From positions 11,616-75,615 of the forward strand of contig VBWE01000012.1 of the NCBI GenBank assembly GCA_006218065.1: a stretch of 64,000 bases of DNA, read 5' to 3'. The stretch's first letter is position 1, and each line of letters starts with the position of its first letter. A program made the translations under genes and the position numbers. Shown piece after piece: positions 34,722 through 43,745 of the stretch. Under the pieces are notes generated by a model. It searched no databases and was not told the DNA's origin. It saw only the letters and a list, made by a program, of their open reading frames with translations. Source of the stretch: Bacteroidota bacterium (lineage in GTDB: Bacteria > Bacteroidota > Bacteroidia > Palsa-965).

Positions 34722-35093
34722 TCACGAAAACCATTTGAGTACCGATTTTTCGATGCCGAGATACAAACCGTCGGCGCGTTCTTCGAGGGGATAAACCAGG
34801 CAGGCACCGGCAAAACCGCTGCGCGCGCGGCCATGCTCAAATTCGAAAGCGTACCGGTGCAAAGGACAAACCATGCCTTTGCCGTCTTCGGTGCACCAGC
34901 CTTTGCTCAGGGAAAAACCGTTGTGCGGGCAGCGGTCGCTTATGGCTTTCAGTCCGTGCGATGTATGCGCGATGCAAACGGTATGACCGGCTACGGTGAT
35001 CTGCATGCCTTTGTTCAGGGGAATACGCCGTTTCGGTTCTTCCGCGCTGCGGAATATTTTATGCCAGTAGATGACCGTTTTGAACATGCTCAT
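34722..35093 (-). CDS. Rieske [2Fe-2S] protein, soluble
   Basis: The 123-residue protein has the Rieske cluster ligands as C-P-H (Cys55, His57) and C-P-L-H (Cys76, His79). It belongs to the small ferredoxin-like type related to nitrite reductase small subunits. No signal peptide or anchor is seen, so it is cytoplasmic. The start overlaps the stop of the bestrophin-like gene (35090-35093), so they form an operon. An electron-transfer role is expected, but no oxygenase partner is nearby. Confidence 0.85.
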   Translation of the reverse strand: MSMFKTVIYWHKIFRSAEEPKRRIPLNKGMQITVAGHTVCIAHTSHGLKAISDRCPHNGFSLSKGWCTEDGKGMVCPLHRYAFEFEHGRARSGFAGACLVYPLEERADGLYLGIEKSVLKWFS

Positions 35094-35962
35094 TCCCCGA
35101 TGATTTCTTTCAGGTTCTCGCGGATCTTTTTCGCAAGATCATCGGTAGGCAAATCGTTGGCATCGGTTCCGAAAGGATCTTCGATTTCTTCGGCGAGCAG
35201 CTCCAGGCTGGCGAAAGCGTAGAAGATGAACATCGAGCATAAAACGGACCAGTAACCGAAATCCGTGAGCAATCCGAAGGGCAATGTGATGCTGTAAATG
35301 AAAATTACTTTTTTCAGGAACATGTTATAGGAATACGGGATGGGCGTGTTCCGTATTCTTTCGCAGGCGCCCATATTGTCGGTGATGTTGCGCAGTTCTT
35401 CGGTGAGTACCAGCAGTTGCGGATCGGTTAAATGTCCCCTGCGGTACTGCTCGTTTATTTCGATCATGAGCTGTGCGGCGAAAGCATTCGGCGTATGGAC
35501 TTTCGTGGCGAATTCTTCCGCGTCGAAACCTTCGTATGTGTCCCATTCATCCTCGTTGGTCTGGTTGCGCAGGTGCGATTTCGCCGCGAAAAAATAATTG
35601 CTCAGCAGCACGCGCATTTTCCGGCGCAGGGCGGAATCATCCACGGGCAGGAAAGCATTCAGTTTGATGCAGAGGTTCCGGCTGCTGTTCACAAATCCGC
35701 CCCAGAGTTTTCGGCCTTCCCACCAGCGGTCGTAGCCGGTATTGGTGCGGAACACGAGCAGGAGCGAAATGACGAAACCGAGCAGCGAATGCACGATCGG
35801 GCTCGACTTATAATCCACTTCAAAAACATCTTTGATCAGGAATTCTGCAAGTCCCGTGAAAGCGCCCAGCACCAGCATCGCCGGCAGGAGCATGCGCATG
35901 GTATCGTTCTTGTGAAACTGGAGAATCAGTTTTACCCAGTCCTTGGGATTGTAATTGACCAT
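35090..35962 (-). CDS. Bestrophin-like membrane protein
   Basis: The 290-residue protein matches the bacterial bestrophin family (UPF0187). The core motif F-R-T-N-T-G-Y-D-R-W-W-E-G-R lies near residues 71-84, after two hydrophobic spans. Two more spans occur near residues 215-255, and the acidic tail E-E-I-E-D-P-F-G-x-D-A-N-D-L-P follows. Bacterial members form pentameric ion channels in the inner membrane. The gene overlaps the Rieske gene by four bases. Confidence 0.9.
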   Translation of the reverse strand: MVNYNPKDWVKLILQFHKNDTMRMLLPAMLVLGAFTGLAEFLIKDVFEVDYKSSPIVHSLLGFVISLLLVFRTNTGYDRWWEGRKLWGGFVNSSRNLCIKLNAFLPVDDSALRRKMRVLLSNYFFAAKSHLRNQTNEDEWDTYEGFDAEEFATKVHTPNAFAAQLMIEINEQYRRGHLTDPQLLVLTEELRNITDNMGACERIRNTPIPYSYNMFLKKVIFIYSITLPFGLLTDFGYWSVLCSMFIFYAFASLELLAEEIEDPFGTDANDLPTDDLAKKIRENLKEIIGE

Positions 35963-36049
35963 ACGCGAAAATATAGTTCAATGGCTCAATTACCAAATGC
36001 TGATCTTGAAATGGTAAAAACAAGTTTCGAATGCCAATATTGCAATTGT

Positions 36050-36183
36050 GGCTAACGGTTTGCAGCTACAAGAAGGGCGGGACTTTTACCACAAAACTTG
36101 ATTTGAAAAACTAATATTTGATTAACCACAAAACTTTCATTGGAACACGAAACCCCGCCTTTTTGGCAGATGCTGTTATAGCC
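36050..36183 (-). repeat. attC-like imperfect palindrome (integron cassette site candidate)
   Basis: Read on the minus strand, this 134-bp element starts GGCTATAAC and ends GTTAGCC. The ends pair, and about 30-bp imperfect arms (15 of 20 matches in the inner part, closing with GGCGGG/CCCGCC) surround an A+T-rich middle. The end core fits the GTTRRRY-like site only loosely. It lies directly downstream of the two nuclease-like genes in their own orientation, where an attC site would sit. The middle holds ACCACAAAACTT twice. Confidence 0.5.
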
Positions 36184-36379
36184 AGTGGTTCTTGTCGACC
36201 GTGTTTCAAACTATTGTCAGTATTGAGTTTTTGTGTCATTGTCGTGTCGGCTGTTAGTTGCGTTTTTTATTTTTTGAAACGTTAGAAATTATTTAAAACA
36301 ATTTTTCTTTTGGGTTGGCTTTGCAAGCTCTATTAAAAACTTTCTCTCTTATCCTACAAATCTTCAGCTAACTTGATTT

Positions 36380-37882
36380 TCATTGTTTTTTCTTGTGTGC
36401 ATAAAACTCTACTCCTTCCAAGAGGAAATGATTTTTTATATTTCCGGAATAGTCATGAAATTCAGCTACTCTGGTTTCCCGGTCAAAATTGAATACACGA
36501 TAGAGATGATAATTTTCCGGATTCATTTCAGAAAAAGCAACCTCATTCAATGTTATCACCATTGGCGAGGAAGCTCCAGATGTCGTGGTCTTGACCTCGA
36601 TATATTTCACTCTGCCGTCAGGATACCTGGATTCAATATCATAGCCTTTTCCATCCTTTACCTTTTGTACTTCACTTATCAAATCATCACGTTCTGCTTC
36701 CTGCAGCATTTTCTTCTCATATTCCATTACAAGTTCCTCTCCTAATGCACCAAGCTCGCTGTTTTCCTTGTTCCTTTTTTCCCAATCAGTGTGATGACCT
36801 GTGAAGGAAAATGTTCTCTCCGGTACAGTGTTTACACCCTCTTGTGGCACATCTCTTTTTATAAGCCGATTTTTCAGCTTTCCGACTTTCACTTCTCCAC
36901 TCCACACGGATTGTATTATCTCGTCATACAAGTTTTCATTTTCCCTGATGAATTTCTCTGTCTCATCAAGAAGTCTTTGCCAAGAATAGCCTGTAATCTC
37001 CGTATATGGCACCTCAAGCCAACTGACTTCATTCGGTATCAGTTGCTCACATAGCAATTGCTGAGCTTTTGTCAATTCAGAATTCTTCTCAAAATAGTAG
37101 TCAAGTTTATAGACGAGGCATCGTTTCCTTCCATCAGCTCCAACAGTGAAGAAAATATCTTTGTACGCATCCTCTGTTCTATAAATCCGTGCCCAGGTAT
37201 ACGGTTTGAATCTCGCCACTCTTTTTTTGCCTTCAGGAGTTTCTTCCCATCCTTTCTGACTCCACATTCTCCAATTAAAGGTTTCAAACCCCGGAAGTCT
37301 TTCAATCAATTTTTCAGACCAGTATACGGTTTTGGAACCTAACGATTCCATTATATAATCTTTTGCTTCCCTGTGCTCCGTATTGTGTTTTTCATAGGTT
37401 CGTCCTGCCCATTCACTCAGGAAATCCAGTTCTTCCAAGGTGAAAAATTCAGGCTCTTCATTCTGCTCTTCTCCCTGCATGGCAGGAGGAGTAGGTGTCT
37501 CATGGACTTCCGATTCAGAAGCGTCATTTCTGAAGCGTTGATAATTCTCTGCATTACGCCAGAAGTTAATGCATTCTGTCTGCATTTGATTACCAAAACG
37601 CTGTGATTTCAGCTGAGCTGCGTTTCCAAACCCGAGTTCTTCCGCAAGCTCAAAAAAACCGTTTCCAAATCCTCTGCCATCTAAATACACGGCCATAGAA
37701 CTCAGCATTGGTCTTCCTTTCCTTCTTTCGAACCTGGATATTTCTGCAAGTTCTGAACTGAGAAGATTCCTGTGCTCCGGAATTTCGTGATTGAGTTCAA
37801 GCTGCTGCATTATTGTACTGTATGCAGCAGGGGCCTTGAGCCTGGCTCTTTCGACAAGGTAATTTCTTAATTCAATATTCAT
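36380..37882 (-). CDS. DUF3883-domain protein, candidate defence component
   Basis: The 500-residue protein ends with a DUF3883 domain (about residues 375-490) containing G-Y-D-I-E-S and Y-I-E-V-K-T-T, the layout of a PD-(D/E)xK nuclease-like fold. The N-terminal 110 residues (S-R-F-E-R-R-K-G-R-P-M-L-S-S and G-F-F-E-L-A-E-E-L-G-F) resemble a module found in restriction-linked proteins. The middle part is unassigned. The ATG abuts the stop of the upstream gene (TAAATG), so the two form one operon. DUF3883 is often found near restriction or anti-phage genes. Both genes are A+T-rich compared with their flanks. Confidence 0.75.
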   Translation of the reverse strand: MNIELRNYLVERARLKAPAAYSTIMQQLELNHEIPEHRNLLSSELAEISRFERRKGRPMLSSMAVYLDGRGFGNGFFELAEELGFGNAAQLKSQRFGNQMQTECINFWRNAENYQRFRNDASESEVHETPTPPAMQGEEQNEEPEFFTLEELDFLSEWAGRTYEKHNTEHREAKDYIMESLGSKTVYWSEKLIERLPGFETFNWRMWSQKGWEETPEGKKRVARFKPYTWARIYRTEDAYKDIFFTVGADGRKRCLVYKLDYYFEKNSELTKAQQLLCEQLIPNEVSWLEVPYTEITGYSWQRLLDETEKFIRENENLYDEIIQSVWSGEVKVGKLKNRLIKRDVPQEGVNTVPERTFSFTGHHTDWEKRNKENSELGALGEELVMEYEKKMLQEAERDDLISEVQKVKDGKGYDIESRYPDGRVKYIEVKTTTSGASSPMVITLNEVAFSEMNPENYHLYRVFNFDRETRVAEFHDYSGNIKNHFLLEGVEFYAHKKKQ

Positions 37883-38800
37883 TTATAGTTTCGCTTTAAA
37901 ATCAGGATTCAGCTTACGAAACTCATCAAGAATCTCACGTCTCTTGCCATCCATTATTCTGCATGCTTCAGGGGAAAGCATAAAGGTTGGACAGTCATCA
38001 TTGCCGCATCCACATGGACGGATTTCTTTCTTTTTCTTCAATGAAACAAAAGTATCTCTCAATTGAACAACAAGGTTGGTAATATGCGACAGCTTTTTCT
38101 TCATATTCTTATCAGCTATTCTGTGTCTCGAAGGAATTGTTCTGATAACTTCACCACTCCTCAGACGGTGAACCCCGGTGTTCAATACCTCAATAATGTC
38201 TTCGAGCCCTTTCTGAAAATTGGGAAGAGAGCTCTCCATTTCGAGGCGTGTTGTCATAGCCGGTCTGTCAATACACTCTCCAAGGAGTTCGAGAATATCC
38301 TGATCACTCTTATTTGCTGTATCCTTGGCCGCCTTTATTAAGTCCACAGGAGAATCGGGAAATGGTTCTCCTTCTACAAAACGTTTGATAAGTTCAGGAG
38401 TTTCCTTCCGAAGTTTTTCTTCAAACTCCACTCCGGACCACACCTCTACTGTCTTTGCCCCTGCATCCTTACCATAATCCTGAACTTTTTTCCTAAGATT
38501 AGCCGATACGGTACCGCCACATACAACAACAAGATTATTTGGAACTGTCTTTTTCTTCGCAAGCGTGTCAATATCGCCCTTTGCTTTATTGATGGTTAAC
38601 TGTGAATGGTTAGCGCATAAGTAACAGGTACTTTCGTTTTTGTATTCTCCCCATACGTCCCTGCCACCATCATGTCCGACCTGACCAAGCCACTCAATTT
38701 TATCCCAGTCCTTCTGCCGGGAAGCATAGGCGAAAGTCAAACGTTCGAATTCCACTCCGGGACGGTCTGAAAAGTGAATTCTCATTACTGTTTTTTCCAT
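37883..38800 (-). CDS. Restriction-endonuclease-like protein, candidate defence component
   Basis: The 305-residue protein has an N-terminal region like Mrr-type or PD-(D/E)xK nucleases, with G-H-D-G-G-R-D-V-W-G at residues 42-51 followed by C-Y-L-C-A-N. The strand L-V-V-V-C-G-G and then V-W-S-G-V-E-F-E-E-K-L-R follow. The usual Q-x-K after the Asp is replaced by C-A-N, so activity is uncertain. The C-terminal region holds C-G-C-G-N-D-D-C, which could bind metal. It is the first gene of the pair and its stop abuts the start of the DUF3883 gene. Confidence 0.7.
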   Translation of the reverse strand: MEKTVMRIHFSDRPGVEFERLTFAYASRQKDWDKIEWLGQVGHDGGRDVWGEYKNESTCYLCANHSQLTINKAKGDIDTLAKKKTVPNNLVVVCGGTVSANLRKKVQDYGKDAGAKTVEVWSGVEFEEKLRKETPELIKRFVEGEPFPDSPVDLIKAAKDTANKSDQDILELLGECIDRPAMTTRLEMESSLPNFQKGLEDIIEVLNTGVHRLRSGEVIRTIPSRHRIADKNMKKKLSHITNLVVQLRDTFVSLKKKKEIRPCGCGNDDCPTFMLSPEACRIMDGKRREILDEFRKLNPDFKAKL

Positions 38801-39294
38801 TCTGTATTTTATTTTTTCCTCCTATTTATCAATAAACCGAGTTATGGCTAATAAAGAACATGCAAAAATCATTGCTCTTCTTGAGCGGATAATGTCAGAG
38901 ACTATTCAAATCTATTACATTTTAATCAAATTTTCTTCCCAACCAACATCCATTTTAAAACAATAACAAACAAATCGCGACAAAACTCCACCACCCCGAG
39001 CGCAGCCGAAGGGCGTGTACGGAAACCCTGTATATAAAAGTCACAGGTACACGCCCCTCGTCTGCGCTCGGGGTGACATCGTTATATTTTTAGTTATTGG
39101 AAGAGTATGGACGCAGTCCAGGTACATGTCCCCGGAACTTTTGCGCCCGGGGTGACATCGTTATATTTTAATTATTGGAATAGTTTGAACGTTGGGGTTG
39201 AATATTGGTGCTTGGAAAATTGGTTTTTGTCTAAAGGACTCCTTCGGAGAAAATTGGTATTTGGAAGTTTGTTTTTGGTAATTTTAGCTCGTCA
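38801..39294. other. Repeat-rich intergenic gap
   Basis: No plausible gene lies here. The left 180 bp are A+T-rich and probably carry the promoter of the nuclease-like pair. At 38990-39078 a palindrome pairs CACCCCGAGCGCAG with its inverted copy (CTGCGCTCGGGGTG). A direct repeat, GGGGTGACATCGTTATATTTT, occurs at about 39071 and 39150. The last 90 bp repeat T/G-rich words (TTGGTGCTTGG, TTGGTATTTGG). Confidence 0.6.
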
Positions 39295-39666
39295 ATGAGC
39301 GAGTCCAAACGTATCGACAAATGGCTCTGGTCTGTCCGCATCTTCAAAACGCGTTCGCTGGCTACGGAAGCCTGCAAAGGCGGGAAAGTAAAGCTTAACG
39401 GCGACCCGGTTAAACCGGCGCGCGAACTGAAAGCCGGCGATGAAATCAGCTTTAAGCAGAGTATCATTACGCGCACGGTGAAAGTGCTTGCCTTTCCGCC
39501 TTCACGCGTGGCGGCTAAACTGGTGGCGGGTTTTATGGACGACCTGACGCCTGCCGAAGAATACCAGCGCCTGAAAGATATGCGCGAACTGGGTCCGTCC
39601 GTTTTTCATACCGGCAAAGGCCGACCGACCAAACGCAACCGGCGCAAGCTCGATAATCTCTTTTAA
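39295..39666 (+). CDS. S4-domain RNA-binding protein, Hsp15-like
   Basis: The 123-residue protein carries an N-terminal S4 domain (R-I-D-K-W-L-W, then K-T-R-S-L-A-T-E-A-C through G-K-V-K-L-N-G near residue 35) and a basic tail (G-R-P-T-K-R-N-R-R-K). This matches the Hsp15/HslR group, which binds stalled 50S subunits carrying nascent chains in E. coli. It is followed after 5 bp by the DUF493 gene on the same strand. Confidence 0.85.
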   Translation: MSESKRIDKWLWSVRIFKTRSLATEACKGGKVKLNGDPVKPARELKAGDEISFKQSIITRTVKVLAFPPSRVAAKLVAGFMDDLTPAEEYQRLKDMRELGPSVFHTGKGRPTKRNRRKLDNLF

Positions 39667-39671
39667 ACAGC

Positions 39672-39944
39672 ATGGCAGAACCTGACTTCGAAGCATTGCG
39701 CAAAAAACTGGAAGAATCGGGCAGCTGGCCGATGGTATATATGTTTAAATTCATCGTGCCTTCCGACAACCAGAAAATCGCCCTGGTCGAAAGTCTTTTC
39801 GGCGACGACAGCCAGGTAAGCCTGCGCAGTTCAAGTAATGATAAGTACACCAGCATCACCGCACGCGAAGTCATGCTTTCACCCGAAATGGTTATCGCCG
39901 TTTACCGTAAAGCCGCTTCGATCGAAGGCGTCATCGCACTTTAA
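39672..39944 (+). CDS. DUF493 (YbeD-like) small protein
   Basis: The 90-residue cytoplasmic protein fits the DUF493 family, with W-P-M-V-Y-M-F-K-F-I-V-P at residues 19-30, Y-T-S-I-T-A-R-E-V-M and the end I-A-V-Y-R-K. The fold is a small ferredoxin-like ACT-type domain. Its role is not established. It probably forms an operon with the S4-domain gene just upstream. Confidence 0.85.
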   Translation: MAEPDFEALRKKLEESGSWPMVYMFKFIVPSDNQKIALVESLFGDDSQVSLRSSSNDKYTSITAREVMLSPEMVIAVYRKAASIEGVIAL

Positions 39945-39985
39945 TGATTCGCTCAAAATTTGGTATCTATACCCTCCGGACAGTT

Positions 39986-40072
39986 AACGCTCAATGTCAA
40001 ATGCACAATGCACAATTATCAATTAATCCGATGAAAATTGATAATTGGGAGTTTGGCGTTGGGCGTTTTGTT
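39986..40072. repeat. Heptad palindrome, copy 3
   Basis: Six left words (AACGCTC, AATGTCA, AATGCAC and so on) and five right words (TTGGGAG, TTTGGCG, TTGGGCG) flank a 10-base centre with CCGATGA. It belongs to the same family as the copies at 24063, 25282 and 45264. It lies between the DUF493 gene and the peptidase gene. Confidence 0.8.
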
Positions 40073-40139
40073 CCAACTATCCCGAAGGGATGAACACCTA
40101 AAATTATGATCAGGCAAACTATTCAATGATCCAGCAACT

Positions 40140-42347
40140 ATGAAAATAAAATTTATCCTTCCGCTTCTCCTGCTTTGTACTGCCTCGTTCGCGCAAAATA
40201 AAATGCTGACGGTCGAGGACGCCGTGATGAAACAGAAAAACGTACTGGCTCCGAAAAAGCTCGGGCAACTGGACTGGATCCCGAACAGCACGCTGTATTA
40301 TTATATCGACACGGATTCGACCGACCACCGGCTGATGCTCGGTTCGCCGGGCACGGCACGCAAAGTCCTGCTGAAACTTTCTGAGCTCCGGGATGCCTTA
40401 AAAACTGCCGGTACGCCGAAACCTGTTGTGCCGGATGCTTTTCCGAAAATACGATTCACCGGCCCGAATACGATCGCTTTTACAGCCGAAGAATTCGATT
40501 TTACGTATTCGCTCAACGATAAAAAAATCAGCTTCCGTGAATCGGTAAAAGGCATGGCGCACGCCGATACCGCATCCGGCACGGGCTACGTGGCATACAC
40601 GCTGGACAATAACCTGTATGTTTCGAAAAACGATGTCCCGGTTACGGTGACAAAAGATTCCGATCCCAATATCGTGAACGGGCAAAGCGTTCACCGTGAT
40701 GAATTCGGTATTACAAAAGGTACGTTCTGGTCGCCGTCGGGAAAACTGCTCGCGTTTTACCGGATGGACCAGCGCATGGTAACGGATTACCCGGTCATGG
40801 AGCTCGGCAAACAGCCTGCCGCCGTGCGCATGATCAAATACCCGATGGCCGGCGGACTAAGCCACGAAGTAACGATCGGCATTTACAATACCGGGACCGG
40901 GAACACTGTTTTTCTCAAAACGGGTGAACCGAAAGACCAGTACCTCACGAATATCAGCTGGAGTCCCGACGAGCAAAAAATTTACGTCGTGATCGTCAAC
41001 CGCGAACAGAATACGGCGACACTTAAATGTTATAATGCTTCTACCGGCGATTTCGAAAAAAAGCTGATCGAAGAATACGACGAACAATACGTTCACCCGG
41101 AGCACCCGCTGGTTTTTGTTCCGGGTTCTCCCGGTCTTTTCATCTGGCGCAGCGAGCGTGAATGCCCGGGAAATACATACGGGCGCGACGCGCTTTACCT
41201 CTACCGCACCGACGGAACCATGGTTCGCCAGCTGACCCCGACGCGCGATGAATGTCCCACCTGCCCTGCCCCGGTTACGCTGACGAACTTCTACGGTTTC
41301 GGCAGCGACGGGAAAACGATTTACATGCAGGCCACAACCGACGGCACCGACTGGCACGTGTATGCGATGGATATCAACGCCGATCCCACGAAAGAGAATT
41401 TCAGAAAACTGACCAGCGGCGAAGGAACGCATACCGCGATTTTCAACAGCAGTTGCAGTCATTTCATTGACAATTATTCCTCGACCACAGTACCGCGCAC
41501 GGTGCAACTGGTTTCGGCCGACGGGCAAAACCGCGAGACCCTGCTGAATGCAGCCAACCCGCTGAAAGATTACAAAGCCTGTGCGATAAAACTGTTCACC
41601 ATCAAAGCGGCGGATAACCAGACTCCGCTCTGGTGTCGTATGATACAGCCTCCCGGGTTCAATCCTGCGATGAAATACCCGGCGCTGGTTTATGTTTACA
41701 ACGGTCCCAACGTGCAGCTGGTTACCAATTCCTGGCTGGGCGGCGCGGATATGTTCCTGTATTACATGGCTCAGCAGGGTTACGTGGTTTTCACCGTCGA
41801 CGGAAGAGGATCGGCCAACCGGAGCCTGGTTTTCGAGCAGGCTATTTTCCGCCAGCTGGGTACAGTGGAAATGCAGGACCAGGAAAAAGGCGTGGAATAC
41901 CTGAAAGCGCAGCCGTACATCGATAAGAAGCGCATGGCTGTTTTCGGCTGGAGCTACGGCGGATTCATGACCACTTCGCTGATGACACGCAAACCCGGTT
42001 TATTCAAAGCGGGTGTGGCTGGCGGGCCGGTGATCGACTGGAGTTACTATGAAATCATGTACACCGAACGCTATATGGATACGCCGAAAACCAACAAAGA
42101 AGGTTTCGATACAGCCAACCTGCTGAATCATGTTGACAAACTCCAGGGAAAACTGCTGCTCATTCACGGTACTTCCGACGATGTGGTGGTGTGGCAGCAC
42201 AGCCTGCTATATCTGAAAACGGCCGTGGAAAAAGGCGCCCAGCCCGACTATTTCGTTTACCCGGGACACCTGCACAATGTATACGGCAAGGACCGCGTGC
42301 ACCTGATGCAGAAGATCGCGGATTATATCAAGGTGAATACGAAGTAA
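40140..42347 (+). CDS. Dipeptidyl-peptidase IV-type serine peptidase (S9B)
   Basis: The 735-residue protein has a signal peptide ending after S-F-A near residue 18. An N-terminal beta-propeller (DPPIV_N, to about residue 470) carries the segments T-K-G-T-F-W-S-P-S-G and R-M-D-Q-R-M-V. The C-terminal alpha/beta-hydrolase has Ser605 in G-W-S-Y-G-G, an Asp at 680-681 in H-G-T-S-D-D and His712 in P-G-H-L-H-N. It should release dipeptides, usually X-Pro, from peptides in the periplasm. Flanking palindromes suggest it is transcribed alone. Confidence 0.95.
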   Translation: MKIKFILPLLLLCTASFAQNKMLTVEDAVMKQKNVLAPKKLGQLDWIPNSTLYYYIDTDSTDHRLMLGSPGTARKVLLKLSELRDALKTAGTPKPVVPDAFPKIRFTGPNTIAFTAEEFDFTYSLNDKKISFRESVKGMAHADTASGTGYVAYTLDNNLYVSKNDVPVTVTKDSDPNIVNGQSVHRDEFGITKGTFWSPSGKLLAFYRMDQRMVTDYPVMELGKQPAAVRMIKYPMAGGLSHEVTIGIYNTGTGNTVFLKTGEPKDQYLTNISWSPDEQKIYVVIVNREQNTATLKCYNASTGDFEKKLIEEYDEQYVHPEHPLVFVPGSPGLFIWRSERECPGNTYGRDALYLYRTDGTMVRQLTPTRDECPTCPAPVTLTNFYGFGSDGKTIYMQATTDGTDWHVYAMDINADPTKENFRKLTSGEGTHTAIFNSSCSHFIDNYSSTTVPRTVQLVSADGQNRETLLNAANPLKDYKACAIKLFTIKAADNQTPLWCRMIQPPGFNPAMKYPALVYVYNGPNVQLVTNSWLGGADMFLYYMAQQGYVVFTVDGRGSANRSLVFEQAIFRQLGTVEMQDQEKGVEYLKAQPYIDKKRMAVFGWSYGGFMTTSLMTRKPGLFKAGVAGGPVIDWSYYEIMYTERYMDTPKTNKEGFDTANLLNHVDKLQGKLLLIHGTSDDVVVWQHSLLYLKTAVEKGAQPDYFVYPGHLHNVYGKDRVHLMQKIADYIKVNTK

Positions 42348-42349
42348 CC

Positions 42350-42438
42350 AGCCGCAGATTTCGCAGCCCGCAGTTATCCGTAGTCAACGACTATGAATAT
42401 CCGTATATAATCTGCGGTAATCTGCGAAATCTGCGGCT
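42350..42438. terminator. Long hairpin between convergent genes
   Basis: Arms AGCCGCAGATTTCGCA and TGCGAAATCTGCGGCT pair perfectly over 16 bp, with further inner pairing (CCGCAGTTAT with ATAATCTGCGG). TGTTTTT follows on the right. It lies between the peptidase gene and the kinase-like gene and can serve both. Confidence 0.75.
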
Positions 42439-42449
42439 TGTTTTTCCTG

Positions 42450-43296
42450 TTACTCCCCGAAATGATACAGGGCCAGGCCGGCGATCGGCGTTTCGGTGAT
42501 CGTGCCGATGGGCATTCCTTTTTCTTCGGCTACGCGGCGAAGCAGGTTGCTGAAATAAAAACCGATGGAACCCGTGCAATTGAACGCATATTCGTTACAG
42601 CGGTCGTAGCGGCAGATATGCACATCGAAAAAAGCGCGGAAACTGTCTGTAATTAATTTGTTCAGGAAAACATCTTCCTGGTTCTGGTAAATAAATTTCG
42701 CGAAGCCGGCGAGGAAACGGTTGGGCAGCGCCTGGCGGTAGAGTTTTTCGAGAACGGCCGTTTTATCCAGCCCGAAGCGTTCCGAAAACCGCTTCGCGAG
42801 GTAAATCGCCGTACAGAAAAGCACGTACCAGTTGTTTGCCCAGGTGCGCGCCGCTTCCTTCATCGCCCAGCACATAACCCAGCGAGGGCCGCGCGGAAAC
42901 TATTTGATTCCCGTCGTAAAAACAGGAATTCGACCCCGTTCCGAGAATGGCGGCTATTCCCGCTCTCCTGCCGCACAAGGCCCGCGCCGCGCCGAGCATA
43001 TCGCTGTGCACTTCGACCAGGTCCGGCCGGAAAACGGAACGGATGGCGGCGGAAACGGTTTTGCATTTTTCTTCATTCGCGCAACCTGCCCCGTAAAAAA
43101 AAACCTGCTGCACCGTATTGACACCGAGACTCATCAGCTGCGGCTGGAGATGCTTGCGCAAACCGGCGGCCATGTCATCCTCCGAAATATAATACGGGTT
43201 ATAACCTTCGGTTTGTGCCTGGTGCAGCTGACCGCCAGGTCCGGCCAGGCGCCAGTCGGTTTTGGTGGAGCCGCTATCGGCGATGAGTGTATACAT
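42450..43296 (-). pseudogene. GlcNAc-kinase-like BadF/BadG ATPase, frameshifted
   Basis: The first frame (from 43296) gives D-S-G-S-T-K-T-D-W, G-T-G-S-N-S and L-G-D-E-G-S-G-A-H-L-G-K, the sugar-kinase/hsp70-like ATPase motifs. It runs off into an early stop at 42763. The next frame, open from 42875, carries on with S-E-R-F-G-L-D-K-T-A-V and R-F-L-A-G-F-A-K-F-I to the end at 42450. The frames join in the stretch 42783-42800 (minus strand GCGGTTTTCGG), where one base too many in the T4 or GG run would explain the break. Repaired, the protein has about 281 residues, a normal length. A sequencing error cannot be excluded. Confidence 0.8.
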
Positions 43297-43329
43297 CGCG
43301 GTAAAAATACGGGAAAGTATTTGCCTGCG

Positions 43330-43743
43330 TCAGGAAATGCGTATCGCAATTTTTCCGTTTGCGCTGCTCACCGGGAATTTTCGTAAAGGCTCGGTCGCGG
43401 GACCTTTTTTCACTTTCCCGTCAAAACCGAATTCCGCTCCGTGTGAATTGCAGATGATATTGGTTTTAGTAGCCATCACGGCATTCTGGTTGTGCGTGCA
43501 TTGCAGGTAAAGCGCGGTGTACGTATCGTTTTTCCGGACGAGGAGAATATCGTATTCGAGCGGGCTGGCCCTGACCAGGAAAACGTCGTTACCCGGGAGC
43601 AGTTCCTTTTCATCTATTTCAAAAACACCTTTGTTGTTGCTCGCCTTTATTACCTGCATCGGTTTGCAGGCAGGAAGCGAAACGCCCGCCCCGATAGCGA
43701 GGCAGGCGAAACACGTATTTTTCAGGAACTGTCTTCGATCCAT
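43330..43743 (-). CDS. Rieske [2Fe-2S] protein with Tat-like signal
   Basis: The chosen ATG at 43743 gives 137 residues. A start four codons upstream is possible but overlaps the porin stop. The N-terminus M-D-R-R-Q-F-L-K-N looks like a Tat signal, followed by a hydrophobic core and L-P-A-C, which could be a lipobox. Cluster ligands are C-T-H (Cys82, His84) and C-N-S-H (Cys98, His101). It should be an exported electron-transfer protein. Its start lies 2 bp after the end of the porin gene, so they form an operon. Confidence 0.85.
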   Translation of the reverse strand: MDRRQFLKNTCFACLAIGAGVSLPACKPMQVIKASNNKGVFEIDEKELLPGNDVFLVRASPLEYDILLVRKNDTYTALYLQCTHNQNAVMATKTNIICNSHGAEFGFDGKVKKGPATEPLRKFPVSSANGKIAIRIS

Positions 43744-43745
43744 CA

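Noticed and set aside
39107-39298. 63-residue open frame before the S4-domain gene
   Set aside because: It lies in repeated palindromic sequence and overlaps the start of a well-supported gene. There is no sign of conservation.
42832-43386. 184-residue frame opposite the kinase-like gene
   Set aside because: The minus strand shows clear sugar-kinase ATPase motifs across the same bases, so the plus frame is a shadow.
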